In this document: positions 63,736-64,000 of the stretch, one piece after another
How the letters are laid out: each line of letters starts with the position of its first letter
Position numbering within the stretch: the first letter of the stretch is position 1
Source: Zeugodacus cucurbitae
Taxonomy: Eukaryota > Arthropoda > Insecta > Diptera > Tephritidae
Assembly (NCBI RefSeq): GCF_028554725.1
Contig: NC_071667.1
Span: 36,165,501 to 36,229,500 of the forward strand
DNA length: 64,000 nucleotides
Reading direction: 5' to 3'
Notes under the pieces: generated by a model
The model's input: only the letters and a program-made list of their open reading frames with translations
Database searches by the model: none
Told to the model about the DNA's origin: nothing
Translations under genes and position numbers: made by a program

Positions 63736-64000
63736 TGAAATTATTTATTGAAAAACATACCTCAAACATAGTCCTCGTATTTACGAAAAAATCGATATAA
63801 CGTGTTCGTTTTTTCGGAATACTACAGTATATAATACGTATACAGTATGTCAAGAAACAATTTAACACATTGAAAATAAATACACTTTTTCACTTTCCGC
63901 AGCAAAATTGTTTACTTTTTACTTCAGTTCAACATATTTGAATCAGGGATGGTTACTTACTGTATTTAAAGATATGTGATGCAAAAAAAAGCTGCGAAAG
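63736..64000. other. AT-rich right edge of window
   Basis: No coding support. TATACAGTATGTCAAGAAAC near 63839 resembles a Tc1-type terminal sequence, but its partner would be outside the window. Confidence 0.3.

Noticed and set aside
63839..63880. Tc1-type terminal repeat TACAGTATGTCAAG
   Set aside because: No second end or transposase within the window, so it cannot be supported.

Overview
This looks like a heterochromatin-like or intergenic block of a fly genome in which transposable elements are stacked and nested. There is no bacterial gene structure: no operons, no ribosome binding sites, and AT-rich spacers with microsatellites. The element repertoire points to a dipteran: BEL/Pao with a 5-bp duplication, errantivirus-type Gypsy elements with AGTTA-starting LTRs, RTE, jockey-like and RNase H-bearing non-LTR elements, a DD41D mariner, a mariner with an intact terminal repeat pair, piggyBac, a Buster/ZBED-type hAT, and DINE-1-like (GTCY)n repeats. 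The DD41D mariner resembles the 'rosa' group described from Ceratitis, so a tephritid fruit fly is my best guess (inference).

Layout. 0-7.5 kb: RTE copy A, a Gypsy pol remnant (G3), two DINE-1-like copies, a candidate three-exon host gene fragment (6446-7017) and small repeats. 7.75-17.23 kb: one nearly complete BEL/Pao element on the minus strand. It has both LTRs and a GTTGA target duplication, a 2.1-kb leader, a gag-pol frame broken by three in-frame stops and one frame change, and an extra zinc-knuckle ORF between pol and the 3' LTR. 17.2-22.7 kb: old relics, plus a DINE-1-like copy split by RTE copy D. 22.76-35.68 kb: Gypsy element G1 (+), delimited by two LTRs and a TGTA duplication. 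It has been invaded by RTE copy B (exactly delimited by a 12-bp duplication), RTE copy C, a foldback repeat, and a TIR transposon that itself holds a DINE-1-like copy.

35.8-44.4 kb: DD41D mariner, a Harbinger-like scrap, an RNase H-bearing non-LTR remnant, a MITE, another DINE-1-like copy, and a hAT transposase split by a 2-kb block. That block contains two tandem tRNA 3'-half-like units and a deleted mariner. 44.4-57 kb: DINE-1-like copies within a 208-bp inverted repeat pair, then Gypsy element G2 (+). G2 has a triplicated reverse transcriptase segment, a jockey-like insertion in env, and a piggyBac inserted in its apparent 3' LTR. 56.9-63.7 kb: a DINE-1-like copy split by an RNase H-bearing, R1/LOA/I-group non-LTR element (minus), itself split by RTE copy E.

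Almost every coding region is a pseudogene. The most intact frames are the BEL ORF3, the BEL PR-RT-RNase H block, the RTE reverse transcriptases in copies B and E, and the jockey-like RT. Nothing here works as a pathway; the interest lies in element architecture, nesting order and shared non-coding structures. All family names come from reading motifs by eye; no database search was run.
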